Shown here piece by piece: positions 42,601 through 53,380 of a stretch of DNA of 64,000 nt (the stretch's first letter is position 1; every line of letters begins with the position of its first letter). The DNA is from Stromatinia cepivora (lineage: Eukaryota > Ascomycota > Leotiomycetes > Helotiales > Sclerotiniaceae), in assembly GCA_014898415.1 (NCBI GenBank), contig RCTD01000010.1, positions 1,364,001-1,428,000 on the forward strand. Reading direction: 5' to 3'. The notes beneath the pieces are model-generated. The model did not search any database, had not been told where the DNA came from, and worked only from the letters and a program-made list of their open reading frames with translations. Position numbers and translations under genes: made by a program.

Positions 42601-43160
42601 ATTGGCTAATCGTAATGTAAAAGCGAGTGTGCTATTGGTTAAAAGTAATTGAACTGGGTATGGGATAATCTAAAAAGAAAATGTCGAAATGCATCAAGAC
42701 TCTGTGGACGATATTGGCAAGTAAATATATTCAACAATGTCATTGTTTCTTGACGGTTGTATATATCAAAGAAATCACCTTCTCTTTCAGGAATCAAGAA
42801 GTCCTTTGAGCCAAACCATTCTTTGTAACCAGACAAGAGTTTGCCGAGATATAGTCCAAAATTCATCGCCAACACAGTGCAAGAACTTCCACGAAAATAA
42901 TACAATGGATTTAAGAACCAATGATAGAAGGCAAAATACTAAAATGAGGTATGGCAAATGCCACCATCTGGAATATGCTGACGTCGATTACTTGATCGAT
43001 CCATCAATATCTCGTATTTAGCGTGAAAAAACTTCCATTCCCATCGAGAAGGACTGTTGGAATAAAATAACATGTATTCCTATGGTATTGTATGTGAATT
43101 CAATATGATATTCAAAATCTCTCCATTTTCATAATTTTCCCCATAATTAGTCCTAAATCC
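42601..43160. other. intergenic, no gene seen
   Basis: Promoter of the amidoligase-family gene and 3' flank of the calmodulin-like gene. Nothing else recognised. Confidence 0.4.
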
Positions 43161-44003
43161 CTATTTGTTGTCGCGAATGAATGAAACAAATTCCTCATCT
43201 AGAATATTGGAGTTGCGTTAGTGATTGTGTCAAGTCCGAAGTAGATCTGAATAGCACTTAGGAGGGGTTGCCTTACAATCTATGCTTCCATCACCATTTT
43301 TATCAACCTCCTTCACCATGCTCTTAATCTCGTCCTCTGACAAATTCTCTCCTAAAGATGCCATCAACTTGTAGATTTCCTCTGGGGAAATTGTGCCACT
43401 TCCATCAACATCGAATACTTTGAAAGCACTGCGCATCTCTTGTTCGAAATCAACACCCTTTGTTTCGGTAGTCATCATCTTGAGGAATTCTGTAATTTGA
43501 TTATAACATGGTTAGAAGAGTCGCATGAGGATGTTGATAATACCAAGATGTGAGGTATCATGATGTATCGCGGTGTAACTAACCATCGAAGTCGACTGTT
43601 CCAGATTGATCGACATCAACCTCATTAATCATATCTTGAATTTCCGCATCGGATGGATTTTGTCCCAAAGATTTCATAGCCTCCGCGAGTTCGGCAGTAG
43701 ATATGGTTCCTAGATAAAGGGTTGAATGTTAGAAAATAATTGCGAACAAGAGGTGCGGGGTTGAAATCGCGCGTACCATCACCATCTTTATCCTGTTCTG
43801 AAAGTAAGCGTTTTGCGCAAACATGCATTGAAGAATCCGACTTACGAAGATGGAGAAAGCATCTCTATATGCTTGAATTTCCTCATCGCTGAGACCCTAA
43901 AACAGAGGAGGGGTCAGTACAGGGCAATACGATTGAGGAGGACTCTGCGAAGCTTTGATCTATCCAGACTTGGACTTACTTGGGCGTTCTTTAGCTCTGC
44001 CAT
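43161..44003 (-). CDS. calmodulin-like EF-hand protein (six exons)
   Basis: Exons by eye: 44003-43980, 43896-43846, 43792-43777, 43709-43584, 43489-43277 and 43198-43161, which sum to 156 codons. All junctions are GT-AG and in frame; CTAAC is visible in the fourth intron. The protein begins M-A-E-L-K-N-A-Q and shows four EF-hand loops: [27 protein letters not shown] and D-K-N-G-D-G-S-I-D, each with Asp at position 1 and Glu at 12 where readable. Length matches calmodulin (149 aa) with small extensions. The sequence is clearly diverged from canonical calmodulin (M-M-T-T-E-T-K-G linker), so it is probably a calmodulin-like paralogue rather than the essential calmodulin. It would bind Ca2+ and regulate target proteins. 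A six-exon layout is common in fungal calmodulin genes. Confidence 0.88.
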
Positions 44004-45061
44004 TCTGCGTGTAGTGTGGTATAGATATAGTTTGATTTGGTGTAGAAGAAATATCTTGAATTGGGATGAACTACTTAAGAGGTTGAAGGAATCGAACTGG
44101 TTGAGCGGGGGTTGGTTGTAAGTGGTTCGAGATGTTTTGCTAGAACTCTTTATTTTGAGCGGGACAAGCAGAGCAGCCTATCCAAGAACAGACTGACAGC
44201 TCAAAAATGCCCCACCATTTGATGTTTTCCATTGGTAGAAAAGGTTCGGTAAAAAGGGGCGAGAGGATATCAGCTTTCCTCATCAAAAATCCCTACATAA
44301 TACCTATCTAGTAGTTCAATGTTCTTCAATGTTTTGCCCCGGAAAATGAAACAAAGGTTGTTTTACCTATTTTTGGAACATAGAAGACTTTTATTAAAAA
44401 AGCTGGGGAAACTCGTGCATGGAACATTGGGAATGATAACCTTTTAGTTTGTGATATTGTGGCTGTGTTGGATAATGAGTGGAACCTCAACTGTAAGTGG
44501 TTAGACTTTTTATCCTGTAAGTATCTATGGGATGGTAATGAACTTCTCTGCAACTCCACGGTATTTATCTGGCATCTCGCAGCTCTGATCCCAAGGCTTT
44601 GGTACAGTGATGTTACATGGACGAATGAATTTCACATCAAAGTAAAGTTCTAAGCATCTCACCTAAAGAACCATGTCATTGCTGAAAAACATATACAGAC
44701 TTCGATATGTGATCTTTTCATCCATTATGTGCCATCCGAACTTCCCAAGGTAGGTAAAATATCAGCAAATGATCTTGAATAGTAAGAGTTACCTGGAGCC
44801 TTTACCTGCAGATTTCGTGGCTGTGCAAGCGAATACTATTTTCCCAGGCAACTTCATGCACATCTCATAACCACTTTACATACCACATCACCTCACGTTA
44901 TAGTTTTCTGAAGTACAACAACCGTCCTGCGTCCTGCGTCCTGCGTCCTGCGTCCTGCGTCCTGCGTCCTGCGTCCTGCTGGTAAGAAACAGAAATTTCT
45001 GCATGACACCATCAACCGACTTTATTCCGTAGTTTTATATTGAGAACGATAGATCTACGTC
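44004..45061. other. intergenic between two divergent genes
   Basis: Shared upstream region of the minus-strand calmodulin-like gene and the plus-strand gene at 45062. It contains the (GTCCTGC)8 tract listed separately. No other gene supported. Confidence 0.45.
44924..44979. repeat. tandem heptanucleotide repeat (GTCCTGC)8
   Basis: Eight perfect copies of GTCCTGC, 56 bp, lying 83 bp before the ATG at 45062. The copies are identical, so the tract is young or actively homogenised. Its place in the likely 5' leader or core promoter means that copy-number change could affect expression (inference). Confidence 0.9.
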
Positions 45062-46367
45062 ATGGGGAAAGAAACGCCTCAGCCCTACAAGGCTGATGTT
45101 TACAGAGATGTATTAGAAGCTAGCAATACTGCTTCTTCGTCATCCGCTGCTTTCATCAATCATATGGACCAAGAATATCCTGAGGAAGATCTTCCAAGCT
45201 ACGAAGAAACATCTGCATCGGCACCTCTTCTTTCCCGAACCGATAATCCACCATCCAACAATCCTCAACCTGCCCATGGTGCAGGTTGGTATATGTAGGT
45301 ATCTCTCATAAAACACGCTGTTTTCAGTAGGCTAACTTTGTTACAGCCCTCCACCCGACCTTCCTTTTTCTTCGCACGACTATAGTTCATCCGATTTTTG
45401 GACGAGATTCCCAAACTACTCTACAGACCCCGATGCTCTTCGTCAAATGATACTCGAACAAGCTCAATATGCTCCGTCGTATTATGTAGAATTATCAGGG
45501 ACTCACAAAGAAACCGAGCGTCGGCACAAGAAAGATTCAACAGAAACTGTTACGGATTTTCACATACGTCTGAATTTAACACATCTGCTCACAACCGGAA
45601 TAAGGACTGGTGGAAAGCTAGAGATTTTGCCCGATAACCAGAAAGGATACCGTGGAGGAATAATGAAATCCTTCGAGCCCTCCCTTTCTAGCTCTGATAT
45701 AGAGTCAGGCTCGACTGGGGATGAACTACAAGCTTGGTGTCATAAATTTGTTTCCGATCCATCCAGCATGAAATGTTTTATATTCGAGCGCAAGATTATA
45801 AATCACGACAAAAGTCATCTGGAGTATCTTTTACGACGCATTGTTACATCTACGAATTACCGTGGTCAAGTTTATGTAGATTTTCCCACTTCACACAAAC
45901 GGGTAATTGTATATTCGCCACATATGATCAATGAATGGCGGATGACCCCTTGGATTCGTTGGTTTTTCTATCTTACATTCTTCTGGGTAGTTTCATGGCC
46001 AATCCTCTTTTTAATTACTCGTCGCTATGAGGTTGTAAAGGGCATCTATCAATATGCCGACAGACCTGCGGGAGTAGGTGTATCTACACGAAAAGCGACT
46101 GTGCAAAGCGAGGATGAGTTTGTCAATCATTGGGAAGCGGCATTGAGATCTGCAATATTAGGACGAATGGTCAAAAGGGATTCTTGCCTGGATGAAGATT
46201 ATAGGGTACAGATATTGCAAGAGGAGGTTGCTAGAGGTCAAGCAGCTGCTCGTGTTCTACAGGGTACGGGAAACACTTTTGCAGACGGGGCTATTGGGGT
46301 TATTGCAGCTGCGACGAATTTAGTTGGCGAGTATAATGATGCAAGAGGTTGGGGCTACGATTCTTAA
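45062..46367 (+). CDS. membrane-associated fungal protein with an L-P-S-Y motif
   Basis: Exons 45062-45294 and 45347-46367; the intron (GTAGGT, CTAAC branch, TTACAG) keeps frame; product 417 aa. The N-terminal 100 residues are acidic, Ser/Pro-rich and contain E-E-D-L-P-S-Y-E-E (about 41-49), a PY-type motif recognised by WW domains of Rsp5/Nedd4 ubiquitin ligases. A folded region with T-D-F-H-I-R-L-N-L follows. One clear hydrophobic span (W-F-F-Y-L-T-F-F-W-V-V-S-W-P-I-L-F-L-I, about 282-302) precedes a basic R-R-Y and a C-terminal cytosolic-looking tail ending N-D-A-R-G-W-G-Y-D-S. No signal peptide. I recognise the general layout from uncharacterised ascomycete proteins but no named function. 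A role at an endomembrane under ubiquitin control is inference. Confidence 0.75.
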
Positions 46368-47073
46368 ATACAACCATAAGATGGGTACGATAGAGGTACG
46401 AAATAGGAATTCAATAGAGGTGTTATACCGACGTTTGGATGGTTTGTGTCTCAACAACTGCCAGTATACCAATTTAGCAGGGCAGAACAGCTACCATGTA
46501 GACTTTATCCATCCAAGGAAGGGGTTTTCCTCTTTTTGAATGACCTCAGGCAATCAATATACCTATTTGGAATTCCCGACTCTTTTAACAGTGGCTTTTC
46601 ACGGAGAAAGAGGAAAGATTTAATCTCGTCGTCGAATGCATCGTGGATGAAAACTTGGAGAAATTGACCAACCATTTGACACTCCTCAATGTCTAAATCT
46701 AGTTCTGACACTGAACTGATCTTTCAAAGGCTTGCTTTCAAATGCGGAGAGTGCAACTACCTGGTAGAGAAGGTACATAATGCGGTGGAACTACTCGCAC
46801 CTTCTTCATGTCCATTGACATGGCACGATGCCCACAAACGCATCTTCTCTGATTTCTTCTCTTCTTCTCTACAACATCACATTTCGTATTATCCACGAAT
46901 ATCGATTTGCTTTCTTGCTTGGCTTCATTATCTATTTTCTTATGGTTGAAAACACATATAATCAATCCTTACCCACCATCAATATTTAATTCCTTTCATT
47001 CAAAGTTTCATAGCTTCGTTATTACGCCTTTTATTATCATCTTCATCGTCTACATCGAACGCGATTTGTCATA
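46368..47073. other. intergenic, no gene seen
   Basis: Terminator of the preceding gene and promoter of the GH72 gene. A pyrimidine-rich CTTCTTC/TTTCTTC stretch lies near 46840-46870 before the start at 47074. Short ORFs are not supported. Confidence 0.4.
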
Positions 47074-48597
47074 ATGCGTTCAATGCTTTCCAAAGCTGCA
47101 TTGATTGTGGCAGCTAGTTTTGCTACGGTTACTGCTATTCCCGAGATTGTCGTAAAGGGCTCGAAGTTCTTTGCTGGTGGTGAACAATTCTATATTAAAG
47201 GTATTCCTTCATTCCATTCTGTCATTGACTAGGCTCTTCTTTCCTTCCTCGTGCATTGTGGTGTTAAAAAGAGGTCATACGACAAGCATCATTTGAAATA
47301 TTCATCTCAAAATTTTAAACGAGTTATAAGATGGCTAACATCACCGTCAGGGTTTGCATTTCAAGGCACTGGTAATGATCCCCTTATCAATATCACTCAA
47401 TGCACATACGACATCGGCCTCATGAAATTGTTCGGTACGAACTCTGTCCGTGCCTACCACGTCGATCCAACAAAAGACCACACAGCATGCATGAAAGTTC
47501 TTGCAGATGCTGGCATCTACCTTTGGGTCGATCTTGACACATTCGGTACAGCGCTCCACACCATAGAACCAGCTTGGACTCTCGATCAATTCCAAAAGTA
47601 TGCCAAGGTCATGGACGCTTTTCATACATTCCCAAACACCGCAGGTTTTTGGATCGGCAACGAAGTCATCAATTCGAACAATAATTCCGATGCTGCTCCA
47701 TATATCAAAGCTGCCACGGCCGATATGAGAGCTTACCGTGATAAAATGGGTTATCGGAAGATCCCAATTGGTTACTCAGCCGCTGATATTGCTGAGCTGC
47801 GACCACAGTTGCAAAATTATCTTGCTTGTGGTGATTCAAAGACTACCATCGAGTTCTTTGGTCTCAATTCTTATGAATGGTGTGGCAATGCTACTTATGA
47901 TAGTTCGGGTTATCATAACCTGCAAAACATGGCTGAGAATTACACCATTCCAATTTTCTTTTCCGAGACTGGTTGTATCGTCCCTAGACCAAGGTAAGCA
48001 CTATCGACCATCTCATCTCAGGTCTCTTCTGGAGCATTTCAATGTTGCACTTGATCTGGACATTTAGAACACCAATTCTAATCTGGACGCAGAACTTTCG
48101 GTGATCAACTAGTCATTTTTGGGCCTGAAATGTCAGATACTTGGTCTGGTGCTATTATTTATGAGTGGGTCAACGAAGGAAACGACTATGGAGTCGTCGA
48201 TTACAAAAACACCGAATATGGTGGACCTCCGATTCCTATGGATCCTGAATTTACCACTTTGAGAAACATTTGGAAATCAGCTACTCCAAATGAAGTCAAA
48301 CAATCAGATTACAATCCCAATAAGCCAACACCAGCTTGCCCGCCTAGTGTGGAAGGAGCGTGGAAAGTTAATGGTGAGGAACCCCTTCCCACGTTGGGAG
48401 CTGCTACAGTGAAGAGCATTGTTAGTATGAAGAAACGTCAGGCTTCTATGCACGCTGTACCTCTTGCACGTGTTTCTTGGGGTGGTAAGAACGGTCCAAA
48501 GAAACCAAAGTCTGGCAGTCCGAAGACCGAAGTGGGAGTGCAGAGTAGTGTTCTAGGATTACTTATGATTGCGGTTGTTGTTTTCTTTTCCATGTGA
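47074..48597 (+). CDS. GPI-anchored 1,3-beta-glucanosyltransferase, GH72 family
   Basis: Exons 47074-47200, 47351-47993 and 48093-48597; introns start GTATTC and GTAAGC, and the first has a GCTAAC branch. The product is about 424 aa. It starts with a signal peptide (M-R-S-M-L-S-K-A-A-L-I-V-A-A-S-F-A). GH72 hallmarks follow: F-F-A-G-G-E-Q-F-Y-I-K-G, N-S-V-R-A-Y-H-V-D and F-W-I-G-N-E-V (acid/base Glu about 147). I-F-F-S-E-T-G-C supplies the nucleophile Glu, about 248, and Y-E-W-V-N-E-G-N-D-Y-G closes the domain. A Lys/Ser-rich region and a C-terminal hydrophobic tail (L-G-L-L-M-I-A-V-V-V-F-F) fit a GPI-anchor signal. No Cys-rich X8/CBM43 module is visible, so it belongs to the shorter subclass (Gas1/Gel1-like without CBM43). 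It elongates and branches cell-wall beta-1,3-glucan at the plasma membrane. The gene looks intact; a specific paralogue name is not assignable. Confidence 0.92.
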
Positions 48598-50135
48598 ACA
48601 TAGTGTGGGGGGTCTTTAAGATGATGGATGAGTGGAATAGATAATGCAGCTGGTGATTGGATGATTGATGTTGCGTTATGTTAGAGATCAATGATTAGGG
48701 ATTGGGTTATGGTTAGAAAACAAAGTATTATTAGAAATGGCGTTAGGGAACTTGGTTATGATTAGGAAATGATACTATTACATTCTGAGTGAGTCTTTTC
48801 AAATGAGTAATTTGTTACGTTCCATGTTCTCTCATTTATTTGCTTTGAACGATAATTGAATCAATGCCTAGCATCAGGAATTTAAACCGCAGTTCATAGA
48901 CGACAGGTCAAAGCCTCGACCGTTCAAAGAAATAAATCTTTGAATGCATCACACTCAAGTATTTCCAATCCGAGATTCATTAACGCATTCCGCATCCCGT
49001 ACCACAAGAACCAGATTACTATAACTTTTATTTTTAATTGTGTGGGAGTATATATAGAGGAGAGGAGGGTAGAAGTAGAATGCGGAGAAATCAAGAAATG
49101 ATACAGCTTGCATCTGATATGATATGATTTGGACTTGGATTTGGACTTGGACTTTGATCGTGATATGTATGGAAATGAAAATGAAAATGATAACTTTTTT
49201 TTTTATATTTTTTATTCTTTTTAGTGAGTGGGGTGTTGGGGCTGGGGTTGATGTTGATGTGTGTGTTTTGGATTTTTTGGATGTGATTGGGTGTGATTGG
49301 GGTTTATATGTTATATGTTATGTATTATATTGTGTTTTCATAGATGAGGGGATTGGGAGGCTTGAGATTATATAAAATTCTTATTCTTGAATCTTGATGT
49401 TATTATGTTATTATGTTATTTAGTATTATTTATCAGCACTATGTAAGAATATTATGCATTAAACGAAAGCAAAGGAAAGGACCGTAAAGATGATTCTTTC
49501 TCGCCGTCGAAACTTATAAAACTCATTGTCTGTGCATCTGTATATCCGTATATCCATCCATAATCCACCCAACTATCCTTCCTAAGAATATCCATCCTAA
49601 TCCAGCTATCGTCCCCAAAAATATACTATTTCTTCGTTATAGCACTCGTGAAGCTGTTACTGCACCCGCTCCCCAGGGCCCCCCTTGGAAATATACATGC
49701 CCACAGCCGGGACATTGGATCGGTGTATTGTGGTAGATTGTTAGGGGTGTATTGCAGGCGGGGCATTGGGTGGCGAAACCGCGGGGTGGTGGCATTTTGT
49801 TTTGAGTGTGGATGGAAGGTTTTTGGGGGAGGGGGGGGGGTTTGTTGTGCGGACTGGGGTTTGGGATTCTGGTTTTTGGTTTTGTATGTGTGTTATGGAC
49901 TATGTAGTTGTTTGGAAAGAGAAGGGGAAGAGGAAGGGAGTGGAAAGATGGAATGCGAGGTTTATATCGAGGTGGATTGGGAGTTTGATGAAGGGGTAGC
50001 GGTAGAGGTAGAGGCGGTTGGAATAGCGGACTGTGAATACCTAGATTCTTAATGGTATTTTCTAAAGAAGAAAAAACATATTCTGAGAGTACGGGTGGAG
50101 AATGTGAATGTGAAGTAGGCTTTATATGGGTGGAT
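48598..50135. other. 1.5-kb gene-free stretch with low-complexity DNA
   Basis: It contains GGACTTGGATTTGGACTTGG-like short repeats near 49130, a G/T-rich segment near 49230-49350, and G5-A-G10 at 49825-49840. ORFs here have highly biased composition and are not supported. No RNA gene seen. Confidence 0.4.
49825..49840. repeat. guanine tract (G5-A-G10)
   Basis: A near-continuous guanine run in an otherwise G/T-rich segment. It could form a G-quadruplex with neighbouring GGG runs, but this is only sequence potential. Confidence 0.6.
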
Positions 50136-50137
50136 TA

Positions 50138-51516
50138 CAGTACTAGTCAACTTATATTACCCCACAACCTAATCTCAGTTTTTTTATATATTCAACATCT
50201 ACCTTTCAACTTAATTATAAAATCAATGATTAATTATTATAATTCAAAATTTGAATATATTGAAGTTCTATATCTATATTATTCCTTCAAAAAAATTCAA
50301 ATCTTTATTACCTTATAATTAATCAATATTTTGTATACCAATCTTTTGCCGTGATATAGATCTCAATTTTATCAGATATATTCGCTCCTAATTTATCGAA
50401 TAATTCTTGATCTAATATATCTCAAATTGTTTATAAACAATTCTTTAATTTTTGTTTAGTATATTCCGATTTGTTTTTGTTGATTGCAATATTAGGAAAT
50501 ATTTTATATAACTTTATTTTTAAGGTCCACTAAATATATTCAATAGAATTAAAATCAGGAGAATAAGAAGGTTAATCCTTCAATATTAGGATCTCTTTTT
50601 TTTGAAACCAATCCTGTATTTTATGGGTATAATGAATAGAAGTATTATTCTATATAAATTTATACTTTGGATTCAATCTTTCAAAAGTAGGATCTACTTT
50701 AATATCAAGGACCTCGAAATATAAATTGGTATTATATTTATATTTTTTATTCTCAAAATCTCTATTCATTATATATAGATTACTCCTTCCAAGATTCCAA
50801 AAACCCCTTTAGACTATAATCTTCATATTCTTATTTATATTATATATTTGAACTATTATAGGTTTCCATTTCTGAACAGGAATACAAAAGCATTATTCTC
50901 CTTTTTTACTCTATCCCTGCTTTATAAAGCATTTATTGTTCTATATAATTAATCCCTATTTCTTTATTATCAATCCTTTATATATTAGGCATTATACAAA
51001 TCGTTTAAGTATATATGTTTGAATAAGTTCCGGCTGCTTTTTACATTTCCGGTTGGTGATTCTGTAAATCTTCAAAATCTTCTTAATAATAAAGGTACTA
51101 TATTTAAGGCTTATAATTGTTTTTATTTATATATAAATTGATTTTGGATATAATCAAATATATTGAATTAATATATATTCTTTTCTTTTTATATAAGATT
51201 TAGTTTGAAGAGTATAAAATAGATTCATTCTTTTATTGTATAATATATCTTATTATAGAGTATAATGAATAATTCGCACTTCGAGATTGAGATCAATTGT
51301 AATACAATAAGGATTAGAATCATTGAAAGCTTTGCCAATAATTTTGCTATATAAATATAGAGTAAGATACTTAAAAGTTAATTTTCTTTCAATATTCAAG
51401 ATTATGGGAATATATTGTAGTACTATTAATGAATAAATAATAAAGAAAGTTGAAATTCAATTCACGAAATTTATATGTTTTTAAGGTTTTGGGGTAATAT
51501 AAGTGCACGGTTATTG
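50138..51516 (-). mobile_element. Tc1/mariner-type transposon, RIP-degraded
   Basis: A 1,379-bp element. Left end CAGTACTAGTCAACTTATA, right end in reverse CAATAACCGTGCACTTATA, both continuing TTACCCCA. TA flanks both sides (50136-50137 and 51517-51518). The minus strand reads a Tc1-like transposase C-terminus between about 50700 and 50310: I-H-Y-T-H-K-I-Q-D-W-F, S-Y-S-P-D-F-N-S-I-E-Y-I, then W-T-L-K, ending A-K-D-W-Y-T-K-Y. This is the D-x-P-x-H ... Y-S-P-D-L-N-P-I-E block with the catalytic Glu. Several Trp or Gln codons have become TAG, TGA or TAA, as RIP would do. No functional ORF remains. Confidence 0.85.
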
Positions 51517-51518
51517 TA

Positions 51519-53116
51519 GTTTGGGATTTTGAATTATTAAGAGGTTGTGGAGTTTATTTGCATCGTGAGGTTGTAATGTATTGTTGATAGTGCATCTGGT
51601 TGTGTGAATGAAGGGGGGGTTGAATATGATGTGGTATATGGGATCGGTAGAAGTGAATGCATCACATGTACAATTATTAGGGAATGGTTATATTTGAAAG
51701 TCGAGAGGGACTGTGGGATATTTTCATGTAAAAACGTTCTATGAATGTTCCCTTATATATCAAAGTAACCCCCGCCGTGCTAGCTTCGGCACGTATAGCC
51801 TTGGTATTTCAGCTTATGCACGATGCAATTGGCTTTATTTTAATCGATTGGGATTGAGTTATTTTAATAAATGACATTTTATATGCAGAGAAATTGTTCT
51901 TGAAAGAATATATCAGAGTAAAGATATTGCGCAGACGGAAAGCGGAACTGCGAAAATATATCAAACACTTTGTTATTATGGAGGTCAAGTTTATTTCACA
52001 TTAAATGTGGTGATTATTGTGTATACCTCAAGATTATTTGAGCATGGTGTGTTTTTTAAGGTTTGCATATATCAAAATTTTTCCCCTGAGAAGCTAACAA
52101 GGAATTTGTGATAGAAGATGGTGTGTGAATATGAAGTTGAAGGACTCGGTCGAGGCCAAAGAAGAGATAAGAGATATTGTGGAAAGAATATGAACTTGAA
52201 AAAGGATATCTATTGGATGGGAGGAACATATCACCACGGGAATGAAATGATAAAGAGGCTTTGTCATAAAAATGGTATGAGGACCTAGGGTTACTATAGG
52301 AGTGGAAGGATCGAGAAGGTAAATGCGGCATATACGGAAAATAAATAGGAGAGATGGACAAGCAAAAGAAAATAGCGCAAAAGCGTTTGTTGCTAGGCAT
52401 ATATGAACTGCCGCTCGTGTTTCTTGATATAATGGAAGCCCTAAGATTCCCATTGCACAAAGTACTGATATTGAATCTGCTTAGCTAAAAGTAAGTGACC
52501 CTTCTACCAAGTCAAGTATGGACAGTTTTGACGCTAAATATCAATAAGATGGCGAAAAGATCAAGAACTTGATGAGGAATTTGGGATTAAGGGACTCTAA
52601 ATAAAAAAAATTTGATTGAAGAGCTTTGGACATAAAACGTGCGGTTTTTTAGTATATTTGCAGTTGAGTGAAGAGCTCAGCGGCTAGAATGACGCCCGCT
52701 TTTCTCCTTCCGTTTTTGTAATCGAATGACAAGAAATCATCCTTCAAATCAGGAAGCCACAGAGAGCTCTTTGGGCCTAGGCTAGGATATCTTAACATGT
52801 GCTAGTAATGCCGCATAACTTCAATTGAATAACCATCTATTTAGAAACTCTTCCATATCTTCAATTCAAGTACATCAACAACATTGAAAGTATCGAGTCC
52901 CAACGTTAATTCGTATATCAATACATCACATCAAAATTTAAGCAAGAGCTTTCTCGCTTCTGATTCTTTCCTTTCTTCTCAACAGCACAACAACAGAACT
53001 TCGATACCATTAAACAAGGTACCAACCAGACGACCACAACAACAACATAACGCTCGCGAAAGTCATCAATGAATTTCCAACAATCCGCCTTTGCACCATC
53101 TTAATCTTAAGCTACG
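51519..53116. other. 1.6-kb gene-free stretch
   Basis: No gene supported. Long ORFs on the minus strand near 52056-52460 overlap each other in two frames and have no domain content. Just before 53117 lies a CA/AACA-rich leader typical of a fungal 5' UTR. Confidence 0.4.
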
Positions 53117-53380
53117 ATGTCAACTATTTGGGTTGACTGGACATGTCCTCATTGTGGTCGACCAGACAACCTCGCTCCTCGAGATGCGCCCCGTCTTCGA
53201 TGTGACTTTTGTGGTCTTTATACTGATAATAGTCCTGTTCAAGAAGGTACTCCTCAAGAAGGCACTCCTCAAGAAGGTACCTCTCAAGAAGATACTTCTC
53301 AGAAAGACACTGTTCAGGGGGATACTCCTCAGGAGAAAAATCCTCAAAAAGATACACCGCAAAAAGATGCCCTACTCTGA
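53117..53380 (+). CDS. zinc-ribbon protein with a nine-unit pentapeptide tail
   Basis: Single-exon ORF of 87 aa. Residues 9-33 contain C-P-H-C-G and, 18 residues later, C-D-F-C-G, a Cys4 zinc-ribbon arrangement (two C-x2-C knuckles). From about residue 40 to 85 the protein is a repeat of T-P-Q-E-G with variants (T-S-Q-E-D, T-V-Q-G-D, N-P-Q-K-D), about nine units of 15 bp each, at 53236-53370. No signal peptide or membrane segment. A zinc ribbon that short usually binds nucleic acid or protein; the tail is hydrophilic and probably disordered. The upstream leader is AC-rich. Opposite-strand ORFs of similar length exist because the 15-bp repeat is open in several frames; the zinc ribbon decides the strand. 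Not recognised as a named family. Confidence 0.68.
   Translation: MSTIWVDWTCPHCGRPDNLAPRDAPRLRCDFCGLYTDNSPVQEGTPQEGTPQEGTSQEDTSQKDTVQGDTPQEKNPQKDTPQKDALL
53236..53370 (+). repeat. coding 15-bp minisatellite, about nine units
   Basis: Units follow ACTCCTCAAGAAGGT with substitutions, encoding T-P-Q-E-G. Early units are most alike and later ones diverge towards Q-K-D, suggesting growth at the 5' side. Confidence 0.75.

Noticed and set aside
43780..43900. Apparent one-base insertion in exon 2 of the calmodulin-like gene
   Set aside because: It came from misplacing a base at a line break; rereading gives a 51-nt exon and an intact frame.
49648..50052. 134-aa ORF, Gly/Trp/Cys-rich
   Set aside because: Composition simply follows a G/T-rich tract with G10; it overlaps another ORF and has no domain.
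52056..52460. Two overlapping minus-strand ORFs of 134 and 119 aa
   Set aside because: Ser/Pro/Phe/Tyr-rich translations in two frames of the same DNA, no splice sites or domain; typical antisense noise of purine-rich DNA.
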